DNA of 64,000 bases from Saccharothrix australiensis (GCF_003634935.1 NZ_RBXO01000001.1:5543501-5607500); one strand, 5' to 3'; numbered from the stretch's first letter, positions 17,919 through 27,507 are shown. The notes: a model not told the origin generated them from the sequence alone. A program made the numbers and translations.

Positions 17919-18911
17919 GTGGACTTCGGTGTGGTGCTCCAGGCGGACCCGCCCGCGCGGGACGTGGTCGCGACGATGAAAGCCGCCGAGGACAGCGGTT
18001 TCCGCTACGGGTGGACGTTCGACTCCACCGTGCTGTGGCAGGAGCCGTTCGTCATCTACTCGCAGGTGCTGGCCGCGACCTCCGACCTGGTCGTCGGGCC
18101 GATGGTGACCAACCCCGTCACGCGGGACTGGTCGGTGCTCGCGTCGCTGTTCGCGACCCTGAACGACATGTTCGGCAACCGCACGGTGTGCGGCATCGGG
18201 CGGGGCGACTCGGCGCGGCGGGTGATCGGGCGGGCCCCGGCGTCGCTGGCCACGCTGCGCGAGGCGATGGCCGTGGTGAAGGGGCTCGCGGAGGGCCGCG
18301 AGGTCGTGCACCACGGCACGCCCGTGCGCATACCGTGGGTGCGCGACGGGAAGCTGGAGATGTGGATGGCGGCGTACGGGCCGCGGGCGCTGAAGCTGGT
18401 CGGCGAGCGGGCGGACGGGTTCATCCTCCAGACCGCCGACCCCGACATCGCGCGGTGGACCATCGGGTCGGTGCGCGCGGCGGCCGTGGCGGCGGGCCGC
18501 GACCCGGCGGCCATCACGATGTGCGTGGCCGCGCCCGCCTACGTCGGCGACGACCTCGCGCACCAGCGGGACCAGTTGCGCTGGTTCGGCGGCATGGTGG
18601 GCAACCACGTGGCCGACCTGGTCGCCCGCTACGGCGAGTCGGGCGCGGTGCCCAAGGCGCTGACCGACTACATCCGGGACCGGCGGGGCTACGACTACGC
18701 CCACCACGGTCGGGCGGGCAACCGGTCGGCGGACTTCGTGCCGGACTCCGTCGTGGACCGGTTCTGCCTGACGGGCCCGGCGGCGGCGCACGTGGAGCGG
18801 TTGCGGGAGCTGCGGGAGATCGGCGTGGACAACTTCGCGCTCTACCTGATGCACGACGACAAGGAGCGGACGTTGGCGGCGTACGGCAGCGAGGTCGTGC
18901 CGCACGTGTGA
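17919..18911 (+). CDS. LLM-class (F420/FMN-dependent) oxidoreductase of the pyrimidine operon
   Basis: 330 residues with the luciferase-like TIM barrel: KAAEDSGFRYGWTFDSTVLW, VGPMVTNPVTRDWSVLASLF, FGNRTVCGIGRGDSARR, and MWMAAYGPRALKLVGERADG. This is the group repeatedly found beside hydantoinase genes; the cofactor is likely F420 or FMN. Its reaction is unproven. As no dihydropyrimidine dehydrogenase is present, it could supply or use the dihydro-substrate. GTG at 17919 is set by the hydrophobic first strand. Confidence 0.85.
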   Translation: MDFGVVLQADPPARDVVATMKAAEDSGFRYGWTFDSTVLWQEPFVIYSQVLAATSDLVVGPMVTNPVTRDWSVLASLFATLNDMFGNRTVCGIGRGDSARRVIGRAPASLATLREAMAVVKGLAEGREVVHHGTPVRIPWVRDGKLEMWMAAYGPRALKLVGERADGFILQTADPDIARWTIGSVRAAAVAAGRDPAAITMCVAAPAYVGDDLAHQRDQLRWFGGMVGNHVADLVARYGESGAVPKALTDYIRDRRGYDYAHHGRAGNRSADFVPDSVVDRFCLTGPAAAHVERLRELREIGVDNFALYLMHDDKERTLAAYGSEVVPHV

Positions 18912-19024
18912 TCGCGGGCGCCGTCACACGGGTGGCGGGTCGCAACTGGCGGCGCCGTGCCGGCCGCCCCCTCGGCCGACCTGTTCCGGCTCGCGCGCCG
19001 ACCCCGTGCGCCCGCCTCCGGTGC

Positions 19025-19030
19025 TACCGT
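19025..19030 (+). promoter_or_regulatory. Extended -10 (TGcTACCGT) of the PH-domain gene
   Basis: TACCGT with an upstream TG dinucleotide, ending 7 nt before GTG 19038, fits a leaderless start. The GGAG next to the GTG is too close to act as a ribosome site. Confidence 0.45.
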
Positions 19031-19037
19031 CGGAGAG

Positions 19038-19412
19038 GTGATCGACTTCGAGAAAGCGTCCGTGTTCAAGCTCGCGCCGTGCCGGCCGGAGGACATCGCG
19101 CCGCAGGTGTCGCCGATCATGATCCAGGGCGAGCAGATCGTGTCCTGCTTCAAGACCGTGCGCGACTTCGTCGTGTTCACGAACAAGCGGGTCATCGCGG
19201 TCAACGTCCAGGGCATGACGGGGCGCAAGAAGGACTTCACGTCCCTGCCCTACAGCCGCGTCCAGGCGTTCTCCATCGAGACGGCGGGCACGTTCGACAT
19301 GGACGCCGAGCTGGACCTGTGGTTCTCGGGCCTGGGCCAGGTGCGGCTGGAGTTCCGGGGGCACGCCGACGTCCGCCTGCTGGGCCAGATGATCGCGACC
19401 TTCATCCTGTAG
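19038..19412 (+). CDS. Bacterial PH-domain (bPH) protein
   Basis: 124 residues covering one bacterial pleckstrin-homology domain: GEQIVSCFKTVRDFVVFTNK, then RVIAVNVQGMTGRKKDFTSL and PYSRVQAFSIETAG. Single-domain soluble bPH proteins form ring-shaped oligomers; their cellular role is largely unknown. No signal peptide or membrane segment. It lies alone, convergent with the NUDIX gene and ended by a short hairpin. Confidence 0.88.
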   Translation: MIDFEKASVFKLAPCRPEDIAPQVSPIMIQGEQIVSCFKTVRDFVVFTNKRVIAVNVQGMTGRKKDFTSLPYSRVQAFSIETAGTFDMDAELDLWFSGLGQVRLEFRGHADVRLLGQMIATFIL

Positions 19413-19428
19413 CCGCCCGACCGGGCGG
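19413..19428. terminator. Short GC hairpin between convergent genes
   Basis: CCGCCC-GACC-GGGCGG immediately after the PH-domain stop and 6 bases before the NUDIX stop. Confidence 0.5.
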
Positions 19429-19433
19429 GGGTG

Positions 19434-20399
19434 TCAGCGCACCAGGCGGGTCTCGCCGTCCCAGCCGGCCAGGGCGTCCGGCAGCACCTCCGCAAGCTGC
19501 ACGGGGTACACGGTGTCGTCCGCCGCGCGCAGCTCCTCCACCGTCCACCACCGGTGGCGGCGGATGGTCCGCCGCTCCAGCTCGTTGAACCGCGACGTGT
19601 CCACGACGGCGCCGGGCGCACGGCACACGAAGAACCACTCCTCGGCCGCGTAGCTCAGCCCGTCGAAGCTGAACACCGCCCGCCGCCGCCACACCGGTCC
19701 GACCAGGTCCTCCGGCGGCAGCCGCAGCCCGGTCTCCTCGTACGCCTCGCGCACCGCCGCCGCCCGCAGGTCCTCCGAGGGCTCCACGCCGCCGCCGACG
19801 GTGAACCAGAACAGCTCCTCCGGGCGCGCCGGGTCGAACCCCTCGAACAGCAGGACCCGCCCGTCGCCGTCGACGAGCACCACCCGCGCGGACACGCGCT
19901 GGGTCGGCACGTCGGCGGGCGGCTCGGCGATCTCGAAGTACGACGGGGTCGGCGCGGTGCCCGCCAGGCGCAGCCTGCGCACCAGCCGCCACCGCCGCAG
20001 CGCCAGCGTGTCGCGCACCGCGTCGTTGTGGACCCGCCGCGCCAGCACCACCCGCTGCTCCGCGTCCGACAGCTCGGCGGCCAGCGCGGGCGCGAGGACC
20101 GACCGGTCCAGGTTCTCCAGCCGGGCGCTCAGCTCGTTCTCCGCCGCCTCGCGGTCGGCGCGCGCCGCCCGCTCGGCCCGGTCCGCCGCCGCGCGCAGCT
20201 CCGGCTCGCCGCACACGGCCGCGACCGCCCGCGCCACCACCGCGCGCCTGGCCAGCGCCGCGTCCAGGGCCGCCCAGGCGGCGTCGGTGCGCACGTGCAG
20301 CCGGTCGAGGCGGTTCGCCGTGGCCAGCGCCCACGGTCCGATCAGCGCGACCAGCCCGAGCAGCACCAGCAACGCCAACGCCACGCCGGAACTGGTCAC
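19434..20399 (-). CDS. Membrane-anchored NUDIX hydrolase
   Basis: 321 residues in two parts. Residues 1-150 form an N-terminal anchor (GVALALLVLLGLVALIGPWA) and an Ala/Arg-rich LemA-like helical region. Residues 170-321 form a NUDIX domain with the complete box GGGVEPSEDLRAAAVREAYE followed by ETGL, ligating Mg. It corresponds to the NUDIX gene after pimA in mycobacteria. GTG start overlaps the pimA stop (GTGA). The substrate is unknown; FEGFDPARPEELFWFTVGGG is typical of MutT-like proteins. The membrane-anchored coiled region is uncommon. Confidence 0.85.
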   Translation of the reverse strand: MTSSGVALALLVLLGLVALIGPWALATANRLDRLHVRTDAAWAALDAALARRAVVARAVAAVCGEPELRAAADRAERAARADREAAENELSARLENLDRSVLAPALAAELSDAEQRVVLARRVHNDAVRDTLALRRWRLVRRLRLAGTAPTPSYFEIAEPPADVPTQRVSARVVLVDGDGRVLLFEGFDPARPEELFWFTVGGGVEPSEDLRAAAVREAYEETGLRLPPEDLVGPVWRRRAVFSFDGLSYAAEEWFFVCRAPGAVVDTSRFNELERRTIRRHRWWTVEELRAADDTVYPVQLAEVLPDALAGWDGETRLVR

Positions 20400-21511
20400 G
20401 CCTCACCCACCCGGCGCGGGTCGGCCGCCATCGCGCTCTCGTAGACCCGCAGCACCTGGCCGGCCACCACCGACCAGTCGAAGGTCATGACCCGCTGCCG
20501 GGCCGCGTCCACGAAGGCCGCCCGGCGGACCGGGTCGCCGAGCAGGTCGCGCAGCGCCGCCGCCAGCGCGGGGGCGTCGCCGACCGGGGTCAGCACGCCC
20601 GCCCGGCCGTCGTCCAGCACCCGGCGGAACGCGTCGAGGTCGCTCGCCACCACCGCCGTCCCGGCGGCCATCGCCTCGGTGAGGATGATGCCGAAGCTCT
20701 CCCCGCCCGTGTTGGGCGCGCAGTACACGTCCACGCTGCGCAGCGCCCGCGCCTTGGTCTCGTCGTCGACCATGCCGAGGAAGTCCACCCGCGACGCCAG
20801 GTCGGGGCCTGCGGCCTGGCGCAGCTCGTCCTCGTCGCCGCGGCCGACGACCAGCAGCCGCGCGCCGTCCAGCTCCCGGAACGCCTCCAGCAGCACCGAC
20901 ATCCCCTTGCGCGGTTCGGTGAACCGGCCGACGAACCCGACCGTGCCGCCGGGCGCCGGGTACCCCTCCAGCGGTTCGGCGTCGGCGAAGAACGCGACGT
21001 CCACCCCGTTCGGGATCTCCACCGCGTCGCCGCCCAGGTGCTCCACCTGCACGCGGCGGGCCAGCGCCGACACCGCGATCCGCGCGGTGATCTTCTCCAG
21101 GAACGGCTGGAGCACCACCTGGAACGCCGACAGCATCTTCGACCGCGGCGTGGACGTGTGGAACGTCGCCACGATCGGACCGTCGGCCACCATCAGCGCC
21201 AGCATGGACAGCGACGGCGCGGTGGGCTCGTGCAGGTGCAGCACGTCGAAGTCGTGCTCGGCGATCCAGCGCCGCACCCGCGTGAACGACACGGGCCCGA
21301 ACGACAGCCGCGCCACCGACCCGTTGTAGGGGATGCCGACGGCCCGCCCGGCGGAGGTCACGAACTCCGGCACGGGCGTGTCGTCGTCGGCGGGCGCCAG
21401 CACCTCCACCTCGTGGCCGAGGGAGCGCAACGCGCGCGCCAGGTCGACCACGTGCGCCTGCACGCCCCCGGGCACTTCGAAGGAGTACGGGCAGACGATG
21501 CCGACCCTCAC
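20396..21511 (-). CDS. pimA: Phosphatidylinositol alpha-mannosyltransferase PimA
   Basis: 371 residues, GT4 GT-B fold. The N-terminus RVGIVCPYSFEVPGGVQAHV contains the GGV loop that binds GDP-mannose; LHLHEPTAPSLS and VATFHTSTPRS follow. The acceptor/donor region NTGGESFGIILTEAMAAGTA carries the E-x7-E motif. It adds the first mannose to phosphatidylinositol at the inner membrane face. Coupled by 4-base overlaps to the acyltransferase upstream and the NUDIX gene downstream; order as in Mycobacterium. Confidence 0.95.
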   Translation of the reverse strand: MRVGIVCPYSFEVPGGVQAHVVDLARALRSLGHEVEVLAPADDDTPVPEFVTSAGRAVGIPYNGSVARLSFGPVSFTRVRRWIAEHDFDVLHLHEPTAPSLSMLALMVADGPIVATFHTSTPRSKMLSAFQVVLQPFLEKITARIAVSALARRVQVEHLGGDAVEIPNGVDVAFFADAEPLEGYPAPGGTVGFVGRFTEPRKGMSVLLEAFRELDGARLLVVGRGDEDELRQAAGPDLASRVDFLGMVDDETKARALRSVDVYCAPNTGGESFGIILTEAMAAGTAVVASDLDAFRRVLDDGRAGVLTPVGDAPALAAALRDLLGDPVRRAAFVDAARQRVMTFDWSVVAGQVLRVYESAMAADPRRVGEA

Positions 21512-22440
21512 TCGGCCCCCTCCCTGCGGGCCGCCACCCGGCGCAGGACCCGCTGCCTGCGCTCCGGCAGGTCGGCCAGCCACAACTGCTGGAGCATGTG
21601 CCAGTCGGTGGGGTGCGCCGCGATGTCGGCGGCGAACACGTCGGCCAGCGACTGGGTGGCCGCGGCGACGCCGCCGACGCCCGGCACCCGGATCGGCGGG
21701 TGGAAGCGCAGCGCCCACCCGTCCTCGGTGAACCACAGGCCCACCGGCAGCAGCGCCGCGCCGGTCGTCGCCGCCAGGTGCGCGGGACCGGCGGGCATCA
21801 TGGTCGGCTCGCCGAAGAAGGTCACCGGCACGCCGCCCGCGGTCAGGTCCCGGTCGGCCAGCAGGCACACGGCGCCGTTCGCGCGCAGCCGCTGGGCCAG
21901 CACCACCGCCGGGTTGCGGTCGCCGCCGGTCAGCGGCACCACCTCGAAACCCAGGCTCTCCCGGAACCCGATGAACCGCCGGTACAGCGACTCGGGTTTG
22001 AGCCGTTCCGCGACCGTGGTGAACGTGCCGACGTGCCGCACCAGCCACACGCCCGCCACGTCCCAGTTGCCGCAGTGCGGCAGCGCGAGGACCACGCCGT
22101 TGCCCTCGGCCAGCGCCGCGTCCAGGTTCTCCACCCCGGTGAAGGACCGGTCGCACGCCGCGTGGACGGCGTCGAGGTCCATCGACGGCAGCCGGAACGC
22201 CTCGCGCCAGTACCGCGCGTACGACCGCACGGACAGGCGGACCAGCTCGTCCAGCTCGGCCTCGCCCGCGCGCGGCACGACCCGCCGCAGGTTGGCCCGC
22301 AGCTGCCGCACCCCCGCGCCGCCGCGCCGCGACACCCGGTCGGCGGCCCGGTCGAACAGGGCGGTCGCCCACTTCTCCGGCAGCAGCCGCACCAGCCGCC
22401 AGCCCGCCGCGTAGCCGAGGTCGGCCAGGCGTTCCCTCAT
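21508..22440 (-). CDS. Phosphatidylinositol mannoside acyltransferase
   Basis: 310 residues, LpxL/HtrB-like acyltransferase family. The catalytic H-x4-D appears as PHCGNWDVAGVWL. FGEPTMMPAGPAHLAATTGA and DWHMLQQLW also match the PIM acyltransferase (Rv2611c-like, PatA). It acylates mannose of PIM1/PIM2. Start ATG 22440 overlaps the pgsA stop (ATGA), and its stop overlaps the pimA start. Confidence 0.93.
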   Translation of the reverse strand: MRERLADLGYAAGWRLVRLLPEKWATALFDRAADRVSRRGGAGVRQLRANLRRVVPRAGEAELDELVRLSVRSYARYWREAFRLPSMDLDAVHAACDRSFTGVENLDAALAEGNGVVLALPHCGNWDVAGVWLVRHVGTFTTVAERLKPESLYRRFIGFRESLGFEVVPLTGGDRNPAVVLAQRLRANGAVCLLADRDLTAGGVPVTFFGEPTMMPAGPAHLAATTGAALLPVGLWFTEDGWALRFHPPIRVPGVGGVAAATQSLADVFAADIAAHPTDWHMLQQLWLADLPERRQRVLRRVAARREGAE

Positions 22441-23045
22441 GTCGACAGCTCCTTCGCGGCGCGCCGCACGGCCAGGACCCGCTGCGCCACCGTGACCACC
22501 ACGAGCGCCGCCAGCAGGTACAGCGCGAGCGGCAGGACGTAGGGCACGCCCAGCCCGTGCAGCCCGACGCCGACCAGGGCGACGATGAACCGCTCCGCCC
22601 GTTCGGCCAGGCCGCCGTCGGCGGACAGGCCCGACGCCTCCGCCCGCGCCTTCACGTACGAGATGACCTGCGCGCCCACCAGCGCCACCAGCGCGGCGGC
22701 GGCCAGGCCCTTCTCACCCGCCTCGAAGCACCACCAGGTGATGGCGGCGAACAGCGCGCCGTCGGCGACCCGGTCGCAGCTCGCGTCCAGGACCGCGCCG
22801 AAGCTCGTGCCGCCGCCCTGCGCGCGGGCCATCGCCCCGTCGATGAGGTCGAACAGCACGAACGCGGTGACGACGGCGGCGCCGGCGAACAGCTGCCCGC
22901 GCGGGATGAACCACAGCGCGGCGGCGACGCAGCCGAGGGTGCCGAGCACCGTGACGGTGTTCGGGGTGAGGCCGCGTCGGAGCAGCCACGCACCGATCGG
23001 ATCGGTGACGCGCGAAACCGACGCGCGGGCGAAGATGTTCAGCAT
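22437..23045 (-). CDS. pgsA: Phosphatidylinositol phosphate synthase (CDP-alcohol phosphatidyltransferase)
   Basis: 202 residues, about six membrane helices. The CDP-OH phosphatidyltransferase signature D-G-x2-A-R-x8-G-x3-D-x3-D is complete in DLIDGAMARAQGGGTSFGAV followed by LDASCDRVADG. It joins inositol 1-phosphate to CDP-diacylglycerol and starts the PI/PIM pathway completed by the two downstream genes. The first gene of the tight pgsA-acyltransferase-pimA-NUDIX run. 61 bases separate it from the inserted DUF5753 regulator. Confidence 0.95.
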   Translation of the reverse strand: MLNIFARASVSRVTDPIGAWLLRRGLTPNTVTVLGTLGCVAAALWFIPRGQLFAGAAVVTAFVLFDLIDGAMARAQGGGTSFGAVLDASCDRVADGALFAAITWWCFEAGEKGLAAAALVALVGAQVISYVKARAEASGLSADGGLAERAERFIVALVGVGLHGLGVPYVLPLALYLLAALVVVTVAQRVLAVRRAAKELST

Positions 23046-23106
23046 GGGGCGGCGACTGCACCTACCGGCGGGGACGACGTGGTCCCCGGCAGCCTAACGA
23101 CCCAGC

Positions 23107-23946
23107 TCAGCCGAGCTTGCGGTGGTCCCTGGAGATCTGCTCCAGCAGGTCCTCCAGCGGCTCGCCGCGCACGGCCAGCCGCTCCAGCCTGCCGAACAGC
23201 GCGAGGTACTCCCGCACGTCGTGCGGGTCGGTGATGGTGGCGTTGCCGGTCAGCACGCTCAACGTCACGACCCGCTCGTCGTAGACCTGGAAGCCGTGCA
23301 GCGCCACCATGCTGACGTCCGCCGTCCACGGCACCACGCCGAGCTGCACGTTCGGTCTGCGCATGATCTGCGCGAGGTGGTCGATCTGCTCGCACATGAG
23401 GTCCGCCGACCCCATCCGCCACCGCAGCGCGCTCTCGGCGAGCAGGAACACGAACCGCTTGCCGACGTCATCCATCCGGGCACGGCGACTGCGCAGCGTG
23501 GCGATCGCGGTGTCCTGTTCGTGCGCCGGGGTCGCGTTCAGCACCACCCGCAGGTAGTTCTCGCTCTGCAATAAAGCCGGAACCCCGGCGTTCTGGAAAA
23601 AGCGGCTCGTGGTCGCTCGGGCCTCTATTCGCGCCACGGTCTGCTGGTGCCGGTGCGCTCCCCGGTGCAGCACCACCCGACGGGTCTCCGCCTCGGCGTG
23701 CAACTGACGCGCCAACTCGACCAGTTCGACTCGGGTCTCCCTGGTCGCGGACAGCTCCGCGACCAGGCGCTCCACGTCGGTCACGGACGGGAGGAGCATG
23801 CCGTTCTCGATCTTCGACAGCTTCGATTGGCTCATCCCGGTCGCCCGCGCGGTGGCCGTGCCGGTCATCTTGGCCTCCGTGCGCAGCCTGCGTAACTCGC
23901 GCGAGAGCCGTTCTCGGGCCAGCCGCGAACGCTCAGGTGCGGTCAT
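23107..23946 (-). CDS. Helix-turn-helix regulator with DUF5753 (WhiJ/Scr1 type)
   Basis: 279 residues. The XRE HTH at about 12-65 (SRELRRLRTEAKMTGTATAR ... MSQSKLSKIENGMLLPS) is followed by DUF5753 (FFQNAGVPALLQSENYLRVV ... VQLGVVPWTADVSMVALHGF). Such proteins are abundant in actinomycetes, often beside a small DUF397 protein; no DUF397 partner is present here. It splits the conserved thrS-HIT-pgsA order. Upstream TAACGT ending 7 nt before the ATG indicates its own leaderless promoter. The target is unknown. Confidence 0.9.
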   Translation of the reverse strand: MTAPERSRLARERLSRELRRLRTEAKMTGTATARATGMSQSKLSKIENGMLLPSVTDVERLVAELSATRETRVELVELARQLHAEAETRRVVLHRGAHRHQQTVARIEARATTSRFFQNAGVPALLQSENYLRVVLNATPAHEQDTAIATLRSRRARMDDVGKRFVFLLAESALRWRMGSADLMCEQIDHLAQIMRRPNVQLGVVPWTADVSMVALHGFQVYDERVVTLSVLTGNATITDPHDVREYLALFGRLERLAVRGEPLEDLLEQISRDHRKLG

Positions 23947-23953
23947 GAAACGC

Positions 23954-23959
23954 ACGTTA
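23954..23959 (-). promoter_or_regulatory. Leaderless -10 (TAACGT) of the DUF5753 regulator
   Basis: Minus-strand TAACGT (23959 to 23954) ends 7 nt before ATG 23946. No Shine-Dalgarno is present, supporting a leaderless transcript. Confidence 0.45.
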
Positions 23960-24094
23960 TCGATGACCGAACGCCGTGACGATCGGCCACACAGGGAATA
24001 CCGGGCGTTCAGCGGGGTCACCGTGGTGATCCATCGCACGCTCACGGTACGTATCCGGGTTGCACGACCGGGTGCACGTGCAGGTGGCCGTGCG

Positions 24095-24128
24095 CCGGGG
24101 GCGCCCACCCGTGGGCGGGCACCCCCGG
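24095..24128 (-). terminator. Imperfect hairpin after the HIT gene
   Basis: CCGGGGG (24095-24101) can pair with CCCCCGG (24122-24128), and GCCCAC with GTGGGC inside (24103-24116). It abuts the HIT stop and separates thrS-HIT from the DUF5753 gene. Confidence 0.55.
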
Positions 24129-24677
24129 TCAGTCCTGTTCGGCCCACGCCTCCGACAGCAGCCGGCGGGTCTCCCCGAGCAGCTGGGGCAGGACCTTGGT
24201 GTGGCCGATCACCGGCATGAAGTTCGCGTCGCCGCCCCAGCGCGGCACCACGTGCTGGTGCAGGTGCGCGGCGATGCCCGCGCCCGCCACGACGCCCTGG
24301 TTCATGCCGATGTTGAACCCGTGCGGGCTCGCCACGGCGCGGACCACCCGCATGGCGCGCTGGGTGAACCGGGCGAACTCCACCGTCTCGGCGGGCTCCA
24401 GGTCGGTGTAGTCGGGCACGTGCCGGTAGGGCAGCACCATCAGGTGGCCGGGGTTGTACGGGTACAGGTTGAGCACCGCGAACACCGACTCGCCGCGCGC
24501 CAGGATCAGACCATCGGCGTCGTCGAGCCCGATCACCCGGCAGAACGGGCAGCCCTCCGGTTCGTCGCCGTCCGCCTTGCCCTCGCCGCGCACGTACGAG
24601 AGGCGGTGCGGGGTCCACAGCCGCTGGAGCGCGTCGTGGACCCCGACCCCGTCCTGCTCCTCGTACCGCGGCGTCAC
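24129..24677 (-). CDS. HIT-domain Ap4A hydrolase/phosphorylase-like protein
   Basis: 182 residues. The histidine triad [10 protein letters not shown] is intact, preceded by the [20 protein letters not shown] strand pair. An N-terminal CPFC (GCPFCRVIG) may bind zinc. Homologues beside thrS (Rv2613c type) act as Ap4A phosphorylases, clearing alarmone-like dinucleotides made by aminoacyl-tRNA synthetases. GTG 24677 overlaps the thrS stop by 4 bases, consistent with coupled function. Confidence 0.92.
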   Translation of the reverse strand: MTPRYEEQDGVGVHDALQRLWTPHRLSYVRGEGKADGDEPEGCPFCRVIGLDDADGLILARGESVFAVLNLYPYNPGHLMVLPYRHVPDYTDLEPAETVEFARFTQRAMRVVRAVASPHGFNIGMNQGVVAGAGIAAHLHQHVVPRWGGDANFMPVIGHTKVLPQLLGETRRLLSEAWAEQD

Positions 24678-26689
24678 CGGACGAGTTCCGCCGTGGGCGA
24701 GGCGTTCTCGCGGCGCGCGACCCAGTCGACGATCGCCTCGACCGCCCGCTCCACCGGCACGCCGTTGACCTGCGTGCCGTCGCGGAACCGGAACGACACC
24801 GCGCCCGACTCGACGTCCTTGCCGCCCGCGAGCAGCATGAACGGCACCTTCTGCGTGGTGTGGTTGCGGATCTTCTTCTGCATCCGGTCGTCGGAGGCGT
24901 CCACCTCGACGCGGATCTTGTGCTCCCGCAGCGCCGCCGCCACCTGCCGGAGGTGCGGCACGTGCTCGTCGGCGATCGGGATGCCGACCACCTGCACCGG
25001 CGCGAGCCACGCCGGGAACGCGCCCGCGTAGTGCTCGGTGAGCACGCCGAAGAACCGCTCGATGGACCCGAACAGCGCCCGGTGGATCATGATGGGCCGC
25101 TGCCGCGAGCCGTCCGGCGCGGTGTACTCCAGCTCGAACCGCCTCGGCTGGTTGAAGTCGAGCTGGATGGTCGACATCTGCCACGACCGGCCGATGGCGT
25201 CCTTGGCCTGCACCGAGATCTTCGGGCCGTAGTAGGCCGCGCCACCGGGGTCGGGGACCAGTTCCAGCCCGGAGTCCTCGGCGGCCTGCCGCAGCGTCTC
25301 GGTGGCCTCCTCCCACTCCTCCGGGTCACCGATGAACTTCGGCGAGTCGTCCCGAGTGGACAGCTCCAGGTAGAAGTCGCTCAGGCCGTAGTCGGCGAGC
25401 AGGTCGAGCACGAACTTCAGCAGCGACCGCAGCTCGCCCGGCATCTGCTCCTTGGTGCAGTAGATGTGCGAGTCGTCCATCGTCAAGCCGCGCACGCGGG
25501 TGAGGCCGTGCACCACGCCGGACTTCTCGTACCGGTAGACCGTGCCGAACTCGAACAGGCGCAGCGGCAGCTCGCGGTAGGACCGCCCGCGCGACCTGAA
25601 GATCAGGTTGTGCATCGGGCAGTTCATGGCCTTGAGGTAGTAGTCCTCGCCCTCGAACTCGATGGGCGGGAACATCGTGTCGGCGTAGTAGGGCAGGTGG
25701 CCCGACGTGTGGAACAGGCCGCTCTTGGTGATGTGCGGCGTGTTGACGAACTCGTAGTCGGACTCCTCGTGCCTGCGGCGCGAGTAGTTCTCCAGCTCCC
25801 GGCGGACGATGCCGCCCTTGGGGTGGAACACGGCCAGGCCGGAGCCCAGCTCGTCCGGGAAGCTGAACAGGTCCAGCTCGACGCCGAGCTTGCGGTGGTC
25901 GCGGCGCTCGGCCTCGGCCAGCAGCTCCAGGTGGGCGTCCAGCGCCTCCGGCGACTCCCACGCCGTGCCGTAGACGCGCTGGAGCTGCGGGTTGTTCTCG
26001 TTGCCGCGCCAGTACGCGGCGGCCACGCGGGTGAGCTTGAACGCCGGGATGTGCTTGGTCGTGGGCACGTGCGGGCCGCGGCACAGGTCGCCCCAGACGC
26101 GCTCGCCGGTGCGCGGGTCGAGGTTGTCGTAGATCGTCAGCTCGCCGGCGCCGACCTCCATCACCTCGGAGGTGTCCACGTCGGACTTGAGGTCGACGAG
26201 TTCGAGCTTGAACGGCTCGTCCGCGAGCTCGCGCTTGGCGGCGTCGACGGACTCCACCACGCGGCGGTCGAACCGCTGCGCGCCCTTGATGATCTGCTTC
26301 ATGCGCTTCTCCAGCGCCTGGAGGTCCTCGGGCGTGAACGGCTTGTCGACCTGGAAGTCGTAGTAGAACCCGTCCTTGACCGGCGGGCCGATGCCCAGCT
26401 TGGCCTCGGGGAACTGCTGCTGCACGGCCTGGGCCAGCACGTGCGCGGCGGAGTGGCGGATCACGGCGCGGCCGTCCGGCGTGTCGGCGGCCACCGGCTC
26501 CACCTCGACGTCCACCGACGGGGCCCACGACAGGTCGCGCAGGTTCCCCTCCGCGTCGCGGACCACCACGACGGCGTCCGGCCCCTTGCCCGGCAGCCCC
26601 GCCTCCCGGACCGCCGTGCCCGCGGTGGTCCCGGCCGGCACCACCACGCGCGGTGGGGCGGGTGCGGCTGCGGGGCGCGGTTGGGACAC
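24674..26689 (-). CDS. thrS: Threonyl-tRNA synthetase
   Basis: 671 residues. Order: TGS-like N-terminus (residues 1-75), the editing domain with the [12 protein letters not shown] histidines (about 90-240), class II catalytic core (motif 2 region [20 protein letters not shown], zinc Cys in MNCPMH, motif 3 [11 protein letters not shown]) and the C-terminal anticodon domain ([12 protein letters not shown]). It charges tRNA-Thr in the cytoplasm. GTG 26689 has GAGGAG upstream. No T-box leader is visible in the upstream 314 bases. Confidence 0.97.
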   Translation of the reverse strand: MSQPRPAAAPAPPRVVVPAGTTAGTAVREAGLPGKGPDAVVVVRDAEGNLRDLSWAPSVDVEVEPVAADTPDGRAVIRHSAAHVLAQAVQQQFPEAKLGIGPPVKDGFYYDFQVDKPFTPEDLQALEKRMKQIIKGAQRFDRRVVESVDAAKRELADEPFKLELVDLKSDVDTSEVMEVGAGELTIYDNLDPRTGERVWGDLCRGPHVPTTKHIPAFKLTRVAAAYWRGNENNPQLQRVYGTAWESPEALDAHLELLAEAERRDHRKLGVELDLFSFPDELGSGLAVFHPKGGIVRRELENYSRRRHEESDYEFVNTPHITKSGLFHTSGHLPYYADTMFPPIEFEGEDYYLKAMNCPMHNLIFRSRGRSYRELPLRLFEFGTVYRYEKSGVVHGLTRVRGLTMDDSHIYCTKEQMPGELRSLLKFVLDLLADYGLSDFYLELSTRDDSPKFIGDPEEWEEATETLRQAAEDSGLELVPDPGGAAYYGPKISVQAKDAIGRSWQMSTIQLDFNQPRRFELEYTAPDGSRQRPIMIHRALFGSIERFFGVLTEHYAGAFPAWLAPVQVVGIPIADEHVPHLRQVAAALREHKIRVEVDASDDRMQKKIRNHTTQKVPFMLLAGGKDVESGAVSFRFRDGTQVNGVPVERAVEAIVDWVARRENASPTAELVR

Positions 26690-26724
26690 GATGACTCCTC
26701 GGGTAGGTGGTACGGGTACCCGCG

Positions 26725-26730
26725 ATGTTA
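26725..26730 (-). promoter_or_regulatory. Possible thrS -10 (TAACAT)
   Basis: Minus-strand TAACAT about 36 nt upstream of the GTG. No convincing -35. The rest of 26690-27003 shows only a CGGGTACCCG palindrome (26713-26722) and no gene. Confidence 0.3.
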
Positions 26731-27003
26731 TCGGTGCTCATCGACCGGATATTCGGCGACACGGCCGCACCCGACCCCGTCGCGCACGTGAGAGCGCTCC
26801 CACCTGGTCGGGGTCCCGCCCGACGGCCGCCGCCCGCCCCCAGGGGCGCAATCGTGCGGAAGTGATCCATACGCGGCGGGGCGCCCACCCGGAAGCACGT
26901 CGCGAATCGCGCATTACCCACGCTTCGCGACCCATCGACCGCGAATTGGCATCCCCCGTCCAGCGGAATAACGCCGCCCGCAACCGACGGCATGATCACC
27001 ACC

Positions 27004-27480
27004 ATGACCACGGCAAAGCACGTCCGGCACCTGGCCGGCCATCAGCGTCGCCCCAACACGAACCTCGCCGGACCGGGCACCGACCACGTCATCCGGGAAT
27101 CCCGGCGGGCGGCCGCAAGAGCGGTTGCGTGTTCCGCGACGGCACGGTCGAGGTGAAGCTCGACGGCACCGGATTCACCCTCGGCACGTTCACCCACGAG
27201 AACTTCCCGATCCAGGCGGTGCCCCGGTCGCAGTTCGACGTCGACCTTTCCCGCCCGGCGCGGTGCTCCAGCCGGGACAGCGCATCCGCGTCCACACCGA
27301 CCAGGCCACCCGGAGTACGGCGGTCTCTCCTGCGGCAGCAAGCGCCCGGTCCGGAGCGACCGGGGCGACACCGCGAAATTGCGGGACACCAACGGCGACC
27401 TGGTATCGAAGCCCGGTTACGGGAAAGCCGCCCAGCCGACCCCCTGGGAATCGTCCGAAAAAACCGGACCGGCGTGCCGC
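27004..27480 (+). pseudogene. Broken lamin-tail-domain (LTD) protein gene
   Basis: Coding-like sequence jumps frame at least three times. From ATG 27004: TTAKHVRHLAGHQRRPNTNL. Then in another frame: VFRDGTVEVKLDGTGFTLGT and FTHENFPIQ. Then in a third: VLQPGQRIRVHTDQ. Then back in the first: PEYGGLSCGSKRPVRSDRGD and TAKLRDTNGDLVSKPGYG. The last two segments match an LTD C-terminal half (charged strand, then GSKRxV, GDTAxLRDxxGxLV). Third-position GC is high in each piece, so each was once coding. No intact start-to-stop frame remains. LTD proteins in actinomycetes are often exported; no signal peptide is seen here. Confidence 0.65.
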
Positions 27481-27507
27481 GATGCGGCGCGCCGGTCTTC
27501 GGCGTGG

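Noticed and set aside
26690..27003. T-box leader before thrS
   Set aside because: No T-box consensus, specifier stem or terminator/antiterminator pair is visible.
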